Assembly (NCBI GenBank): GCA_001507935.1
Contig: LGET01000036.1
Location: 1 to 11,034 of the forward strand
DNA: 11,034 nt
Source: Thermococcales archaeon 44_46
GTDB taxonomy: Archaea; Methanobacteriota_B; Thermococci; Thermococcales; Thermococcaceae
Direction of reading: 5' to 3'
Below the pieces are notes generated by a model. That model searched no databases. It was not told the origin of the DNA and saw only the letters and a program-made list of their open reading frames with translations. Below, piece by piece: positions 6,612 through 11,034 of this stretch (positions are counted from its first letter, which is position 1; the number at the start of each line of letters is the position of its first letter). A program made the position numbers and the translations under genes.

Positions 6612-9479
6612 ATGGTCAAGGTCATCGTAAATGGTAAGGAAGTTGACGTCCCCGAAAACAAGGTGCTCCTCCAAAGCCTGAGGGAAAAAGGAGAACACAT
6701 CCCAGGAATGTGCTACGATTTTGAGCTCGAGCCCTATGGATCATGCCGCCTTTGCTTAGTCGAAACTCCCAGGGGGATTGCAACTTCATGTACACTCAGG
6801 CCAGTCGAAGGTCTGGCAATAGAAACGTTAAACGAAAAGATAATTTCAATGAGAAGAACCGCCCTTGAGCTAATGCTTTCCGACCATTACGGAGATTGTA
6901 TAGGCCCATGCCAAGATGGGTGCCCGGCGCACAGTGATGTTCAGGGATATCTTGCACTAATTGCGATGGGCAAATACCATGAGGCAGTCAAACTCATGAA
7001 GGAGAAGTACATACTCCCAGCGGTTCTTGGAAGGGTTTGTCCGGCTTTCTGTGAAAGCAAGTGCAGAAGGAACCTCGTAGAGGAGCCCCTCGCGATAAGA
7101 CAGCTCAAGAGGTTTGCGGCTGATTACGATCTCGAACACGGACCATGGATGCCTGAAATCCCGCCATCGACCGGGAAGAGGGTTGCGGTGGTTGGAGGTG
7201 GGCCGGCTGGTCTGGCGTGCGCCTACTACCTCAGGACGATGGGCCATGAGGTAACTATAATCGAGGCCATGCCAGAGCTTGGTGGAATGATGCGCTACGG
7301 AATTCCCCCCTACAGGCTCCCGCGCGACGTCCTTGACAAGGATATAGCGACGGTCATTAACACGGGTATTGAGGTCAAGACCAACACCATGCTTGGAAGG
7401 GATATAACGCTTGAAGAGCTCAGGAAAGAATACGATGCCGTTTTCCTAGCCATTGGAGCATGGAAAGGTAAGAAAATGGGCATAGAGGGAGAAGAGCTTG
7501 AAGGTGTCATGCAGGGCATCGAGTTCCTCAGAAAGGTCAACATGGGCGAAGAAGTAAAGCTCGGCGAACGGGTTATCGTTGTCGGCGGTGGAAACACTGC
7601 TATGGATGTCGCAAGAACGGCTTTAAGGCTTGGCGCAAAGGTTACTGTTGTTTACAGGCGTTCAAGGGAAGAAATGCCTGCAAACCCAAGGGAAGTTGAG
7701 GAAGCAGAAGAGGAGGGAGTTGAGTTCATATTCCTTGCCAACCCTGTTAAAATCCATGGCAACGGCAAGGTAGAAAAGGTTGAGCTAATTAGAATGAAGC
7801 TGGGCGAGCCAGATGAAAGCGGAAGAAGGCGTCCAATACCCATAGAGGGCTCAAACTTCTTCTTGGAAGCTGACAACGTCATCCTTGCCATCGGCCAGTA
7901 CTGCGATGATTCCTTCTTGAAGGCGCTCGGCATAGAGGCCAAGCGTGGAAAAGCCGCGGTAGATGAGATAACATTACAGACAAGCCTTGAAGGGGTTTTC
8001 GCGGGAGGAGACCTTGTCTTAGGACCTTCAACTGTCATAGAGAGTATAGCAACTGGAAGAAAAGCCGCGTTGATGATTGACCTCTACCTCAAAGGCAAGC
8101 TCAACAAGGCAAGGGAAGCGCTCCTTGAGCCTTCAAAGCACATAGAGGAAATAGTGAAGGATGACGACCTATACAGAGTTCTTTTCGACCTGAGACCATA
8201 CAACCACTGGAAAGACGTCACCGAAAAGGACTATGAGCATGTGGAGAAGAAGCCAAGGGTTAAAGCAAAATTAAAGCCTGCTGAGGAAAGAATTAAAGGA
8301 TTCGTTGAAGTTGAAGAAAGCCTAACCGAAGAGGAAGTGCTTAAGGAAGCAGAGAGATGTATGAGCTGTGGATGCATGGAGGTCTTCAGGTGCAAGCTTA
8401 GAGAGTATGCCACGCTTTACGAGGCAAAGCAGGACAGGTTTAAGGGCGAGACAAACCGCTTTGAAATCGATGAGACACATCCAAACGTTGTCCTCGACAA
8501 CAACAAGTGTGTTCTGTGCGGCAGGTGCGTCAACTTAACCCACGAGATAGCTGGAGAAGGAGTTGTGGACTACCTCTTCAGGGGATTCACAACAAGAATT
8601 TCGCCTCCTCTTGGAGAGACACTTGGAGATATGGACGGGGTTTTCATAGGGGACATGATTGACGTCTGTCCAACCGGAGCTATAAGCGAAAAACTGCCGT
8701 TCATAAAACCCGGCCCGTGGAAGACAACTCCAGTAAAAACTGTCTGCAACGGGTGCAGCTTTGCATGTGAAATGAACATCGAGGTTTATAACGATATGCT
8801 CGTTAGAGCTTCCTCAGTGGCAGGATGGAATAACGGGCACCTCTGTGACATCTGCCGCTTTAAGAGGCCGTGGGCTGAGGATTTAACATTCCCGCTTCTC
8901 AACGGCGAAAAAGTGGAATGGGAGAAAGTCAGAGAATTCATAGGGAACCACAAGGACATTGCCCTTATATTGACTCCCGAGCTGACGAATGAGGAGATTA
9001 AGTACTTCAAGAAAGTTGCAGAGGAAAGAGGGTTCAAACTTGGAGCCTTCGTAGAGGAAGGGATTTCCACAGCAACCCCAGAGGACATAAAGAAAGCCAA
9101 GAAAGTTCTTTTAAGAGCGGACATCGAAAAGTATCCCTATCTGAAGGTGCTGCTGAAAGGCAAAGAGTTCGTGGAGGAAGACTACGAAGTTGCTGTACTC
9201 GAAGCACCTGCTGAACCACTGGAAGTACCTACCCTCATACTCCACGAAGGGGTCAATGAAGTAGGCTTGCTGAAGCTTGGAGTTAAAGGATTACCCGAGG
9301 CAGAGGCCTATGTGGTTATAGGAAAGCCCAGAAAGGAGCTAAAAGGTGATGTCTTAGCCCTTCCTTCAGGCTTGTGGGCAGAAAAAGAAGGAACCATCAT
9401 AAACGCTTTCAACATGGAGCTCAAGGTTAGCAAAGCACGTGAACCCGAATACAGCGCAAAGGATATATTCTCCCTCTAA
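6612..9479 (+). CDS. NuoG-like iron-sulfur scaffold fused to GltD/NfnB-like NADPH:FAD oxidoreductase
   Basis: The 955-residue product reads in order as follows. First is a [2Fe-2S] NuoG-type domain (C34, C45, C48, C60). Next is a double [4Fe-4S] region of the GltD/NfnB/DPD type (C96, C100, C104 and C143, C147, C151, with H92 nearby). An FAD site (VVGGGPAG, 193-200) and an NADPH site (VVGGGNTA, 323-330) follow, with YRRSREEMPA at 348-357, typical of NADPH-specific GltD proteins. Then come a cysteine cluster (C583, C586, C588, C594), an N4-like cluster (C633, C636, C639, C686) and an N7-like cluster (C712, C715, C719, C745). The last 200 residues are a shrunken molybdopterin-type domain without a catalytic core. 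The start is ATG 6612, with GGTGAT 4 nt upstream and 1 nt after the nuoF stop. An in-frame TTG at 6588 is rejected. Probable role: linking NADP(H) to NuoEF and possibly the hydrogenase. Confidence 0.88.
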   Translation: MVKVIVNGKEVDVPENKVLLQSLREKGEHIPGMCYDFELEPYGSCRLCLVETPRGIATSCTLRPVEGLAIETLNEKIISMRRTALELMLSDHYGDCIGPCQDGCPAHSDVQGYLALIAMGKYHEAVKLMKEKYILPAVLGRVCPAFCESKCRRNLVEEPLAIRQLKRFAADYDLEHGPWMPEIPPSTGKRVAVVGGGPAGLACAYYLRTMGHEVTIIEAMPELGGMMRYGIPPYRLPRDVLDKDIATVINTGIEVKTNTMLGRDITLEELRKEYDAVFLAIGAWKGKKMGIEGEELEGVMQGIEFLRKVNMGEEVKLGERVIVVGGGNTAMDVARTALRLGAKVTVVYRRSREEMPANPREVEEAEEEGVEFIFLANPVKIHGNGKVEKVELIRMKLGEPDESGRRRPIPIEGSNFFLEADNVILAIGQYCDDSFLKALGIEAKRGKAAVDEITLQTSLEGVFAGGDLVLGPSTVIESIATGRKAALMIDLYLKGKLNKAREALLEPSKHIEEIVKDDDLYRVLFDLRPYNHWKDVTEKDYEHVEKKPRVKAKLKPAEERIKGFVEVEESLTEEEVLKEAERCMSCGCMEVFRCKLREYATLYEAKQDRFKGETNRFEIDETHPNVVLDNNKCVLCGRCVNLTHEIAGEGVVDYLFRGFTTRISPPLGETLGDMDGVFIGDMIDVCPTGAISEKLPFIKPGPWKTTPVKTVCNGCSFACEMNIEVYNDMLVRASSVAGWNNGHLCDICRFKRPWAEDLTFPLLNGEKVEWEKVREFIGNHKDIALILTPELTNEEIKYFKKVAEERGFKLGAFVEEGISTATPEDIKKAKKVLLRADIEKYPYLKVLLKGKEFVEEDYEVAVLEAPAEPLEVPTLILHEGVNEVGLLKLGVKGLPEAEAYVVIGKPRKELKGDVLALPSGLWAEKEGTIINAFNMELKVSKAREPEYSAKDIFSL
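9463..9468 (+). promoter_or_regulatory. Possible TATA element for the nitroreductase gene
   Basis: ATATAT within GGATATATTC, at the very end of the fusion gene, lies about 40 nt upstream of ATG 9504. Initiation near 9490 would leave a short leader containing GAGGTG. Read-through from the upstream operon is the alternative. The signal is weak. Confidence 0.25.
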
Positions 9480-9491
9480 TTTTTTCTTTTT
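9480..9491 (+). terminator. Oligo-T tract ending the nuoE/nuoF/fusion operon
   Basis: TTTTTTCTTTTT begins immediately after the TAA of the fusion gene and ends at the ribosome binding site of the nitroreductase gene. Tracts like this act as intrinsic terminators in Thermococcales. Partial read-through into the next gene is possible because the gap is only 24 nt. Confidence 0.45.
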
Positions 9492-9503
9492 GAGGTGGAG
9501 CGT

Positions 9504-10046
9504 ATGGAGTTTTTTGAAGTAGTTAAGAGGAGGAGAAGCATAAGGCGCTTTCAGGACAAGAAAGTTCCGGAAGAATACGTGAAGAAAATCCTTGAGGCCG
9601 CTTTCTATTCGCCGAGTTCAAGAAACAGAAGGCCATGGCATTTTATAGTTGTTGATGATGGAGACCTTATCAAAAAACTGGCTCAGACTAGGCCAGCTTT
9701 GAGGTTCTTGGAGACAGCGCCGCTTGCAATAGTTGTATGTGGAGATGAGAACATAAGCTCCGCATGGGTGTTTGATGCATCTATAGCAGCAGAGCATATA
9801 CAGCTGGCGGCAACAGCCCTTGGATTAGGGGCATGCTGGGGACATGTGCTCGACAGAATGCACAGCGAAGAGAAAAGCGCAGAGGATTATATAAGAGAGC
9901 TATTGGGAATTCCAAGGCATATAAGGATTCTATGCGTCATTGGCATAGGGTATCCAGCTGAAGAGAAGCCACCTCACAGTGAAAAAGAGATAATGCCAGA
10001 CAGAGTGCATTACAACAGGTTTGGAAACTTATGGAAAATAGAATAA
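9504..10046 (+). CDS. Nitroreductase-family FMN-dependent oxidoreductase
   Basis: The 180-residue product has the hallmarks of the nitroreductase fold: KRRRSIRRF at 8-16 (FMN phosphate contact region), SPSSRNRRPWHFIVV at 36-50, and a later GLGACWGHV with a C-terminal IGIGYP segment. These small proteins bind FMN as homodimers and reduce varied acceptors with NAD(P)H. The true substrate is unknown, and none can be read from the sequence. Cys-containing segments (VVCGDEN, GACWGH) show no iron-sulfur motif. The ATG at 9504 has GAGGTG about 6 nt upstream. An in-frame GTG at 9495 lies inside that site and is rejected. It follows the redox operon by 24 nt across an oligo-T tract, so co-transcription is possible but not required. 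It converges with the next gene across a 10-nt gap. Confidence 0.85.
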   Translation: MEFFEVVKRRRSIRRFQDKKVPEEYVKKILEAAFYSPSSRNRRPWHFIVVDDGDLIKKLAQTRPALRFLETAPLAIVVCGDENISSAWVFDASIAAEHIQLAATALGLGACWGHVLDRMHSEEKSAEDYIRELLGIPRHIRILCVIGIGYPAEEKPPHSEKEIMPDRVHYNRFGNLWKIE

Positions 10047-10056
10047 AGGGACAAAG

Positions 10057-10962
10057 CTAGATAACAGCAGGGATTCCCGGAATCCTTGGGAAGGGCTGTA
10101 CCTCAGCGATGTGCTTTGCTCCAACCATATACCTAACAAGCCTCTCCACGCCGATGCCGGCTCCGGCAGAGGGCTTGAGCTTCCCAGCCTTTGCAACCTC
10201 GAGGTAAGGCCTAAAAGCTTCCAAGCTCAGGCCGCTTTCCTTAAGTTTTCTGACTATTACTTCATACTGCCACTCCCTTTCTCCACCGCTTGAAACCTCA
10301 CCATAACCTTCGGGCAATACCAGATCATAGTTCCTAAAGTGTCCCGGTCTTTCAGGGTCTTCCCTATCATAGAACTCCCTTGAGATGTCCGTTATCCAGA
10401 AAGGCTCGTCCATTGCTTTGCTTGCCTCTTCGTCGTCTCCAAACTCTTCCATTATTTCGCTCATGGTAAACCTCTTGAACGGCGCCTTAATCCTTGGCAG
10501 TCCTCTTTCCTCAAGTTCTCCCCATTTCCTTGCTTCCTTGAAAAGACCCACCATAAGCTCTTCAATCAACCCCATCACATCCTCCATGCTCGCATAGGCT
10601 ATCTCAAAGTCTAGCTGGCTAAACTCATACGCATGCCTGCCGTCGTCTCTATCCCTCTCCTCAAGCCTGATGTTCGGTGAAAGGACGAATATCTTCTCCA
10701 GTCCCATAGCTATTGCAAACTGCTTATGCAGAATCATGCTGTGCATCAGCTTTAGTCTTGTCCCATAAGCTTCAATTTCTGGGGCTCTCATTTTACTCGC
10801 TGCTGGATCTGGCCACAGGGGATCGGTTATCGAGCTAAGCATAACTGGCAAGAGCCACTTAAAGCCCTTCTTCACAAAGAAGTCTGTCATATAGTCTATA
10901 ACTTTCGTCTGTACCCTTATCACCTTTTCAATATCTCTGCTTACAAGTTGAACTGCGTTCAT
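10057..10962 (-). CDS. Archaeal asparagine synthetase related to aspartyl-tRNA synthetase (AS-AR type)
   Basis: The 301-residue product is a class II aminoacyl-tRNA synthetase catalytic core without an anticodon-binding domain. Motif 1 region is GFKWLLPVML (33-42). Motif 2 with its adjacent loop is NIRLEERDRDDGRHAYEF (97-114), followed by QLDFE. Motif 3 is GAGIGVERL (267-275). It closely resembles the Pyrococcus abyssi AS-AR protein as I recall it, including the C-terminal HIAEVQPFPR...PGIPAVI. That enzyme makes asparagine from aspartate and ammonia with ATP, through aspartyl-adenylate. The missing tRNA-binding domain argues against a true AspRS or AsnRS. The start is ATG 10962, with GGTGAT 4 nt upstream (10972-10967). 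An open extension to a TTG at 11013 is judged untranslated. There is no evident functional link to the hydrogenase region. Confidence 0.88.
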   Translation of the reverse strand: MNAVQLVSRDIEKVIRVQTKVIDYMTDFFVKKGFKWLLPVMLSSITDPLWPDPAASKMRAPEIEAYGTRLKLMHSMILHKQFAIAMGLEKIFVLSPNIRLEERDRDDGRHAYEFSQLDFEIAYASMEDVMGLIEELMVGLFKEARKWGELEERGLPRIKAPFKRFTMSEIMEEFGDDEEASKAMDEPFWITDISREFYDREDPERPGHFRNYDLVLPEGYGEVSSGGEREWQYEVIVRKLKESGLSLEAFRPYLEVAKAGKLKPSAGAGIGVERLVRYMVGAKHIAEVQPFPRIPGIPAVI

Positions 10963-10995
10963 GAGCATCACCAGTATGAGGAATTCCCGAAGTCC

Positions 10996-11003
10996 TATAT
11001 GTA
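10996..11003 (-). promoter_or_regulatory. Possible TATA element of the asparagine synthetase gene
   Basis: TACATATA on the minus strand, preceded by CACAAAA, lies about 35 nt upstream of ATG 10962. Initiation about 24 nt downstream would leave a very short leader that includes or just truncates the GGTGAT site. The fit is moderate only. Confidence 0.3.
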
Positions 11004-11034
11004 TTTTGTGCAAAAAACTTTGAAAAATTGGTAA

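Noticed and set aside
8505..8700. Missing second-cubane cysteines of the fusion protein as a loss-of-function lesion
   Set aside because: The four ligands are lost as a set and the remaining pattern equals the normal NuoG N4 motif, so it is more likely a family trait.
10963..11013. N-terminal extension of the asparagine synthetase to TTG 11013
   Set aside because: The extension is not similar to the AS-AR family, and the GGTGAT site directly precedes ATG 10962.
1..11034. tRNA, rRNA, CRISPR arrays, insertion sequences or long repeats
   Set aside because: I read both strands and saw no cloverleaf-like sequence, regularly spaced repeats, transposase motifs or terminal inverted repeats.

Overview
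The window looks like a chromosomal segment of a Thermococcus/Pyrococcus-type hyperthermophilic archaeon (Thermococcales). The evidence is a HydBGDA-type soluble [NiFe] hydrogenase operon, a DUF257-like gene (a family I know mainly from Thermococcales), an archaeal asparagine synthetase related to AspRS, GGTGAT-type ribosome binding sites, TATA-type promoters, oligo-T terminators, and a perfect match to the published binding motif of the Thermococcales redox regulator SurR. The species cannot be fixed from sequence alone.

Layout. (1) At 1-257, minus strand, is the 5' part of a DUF257-like gene cut by the window edge. (2) At 333-4183, minus strand, is a tightly overlapping hydrogenase operon: hydB (FeS electron-transfer subunit, broken here by a frameshift in a run of nine Gs), hydG (FAD/NAD(P) and [2Fe-2S] subunit), hydD (small subunit) and hydA (catalytic NiFe subunit). 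(3) At 4184-4344 is a divergent promoter region with a SurR-type operator between the two transcription units. (4) At 4345-9479, plus strand, is a three-gene operon: a NuoE-like [2Fe-2S] protein, a NuoF-like FMN/NADH protein with a terminal 2[4Fe-4S] ferredoxin domain, and a 955-residue fusion of a NuoG-like iron-sulfur scaffold with a GltD/NfnB-like NADPH:FAD oxidoreductase. (5) At 9504-10046 is a nitroreductase-family flavoprotein, followed convergently by the asparagine synthetase gene (10057-10962, minus strand).

Interpretation. The two divergent operons share one regulatory region and together encode seven redox subunits. These have three predicted flavin/pyridine-nucleotide sites (HydG FAD, NuoF FMN, GltD-like FAD) and a possible ferredoxin entry point (NuoF C-terminus). 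NuoE, NuoF and a NuoG-like protein form the core of NADH/ferredoxin electron-bifurcating hydrogenases, so the attractive inference is a composite H2-NAD(H)-NADP(H)-ferredoxin enzyme in which an NADP-type sulfhydrogenase has gained a bifurcation-type module. Physical association is not shown by the sequence.

Odd points are the hydB frameshift plus a Cys-to-Tyr change in one of its [4Fe-4S] motifs, a GC-rich patch inside the NuoF gene that suggests recombination, and the unusual domain order and eroded C-terminus of the NuoG/GltD fusion. No RNA genes, CRISPR arrays, insertion sequences or long repeats were seen.
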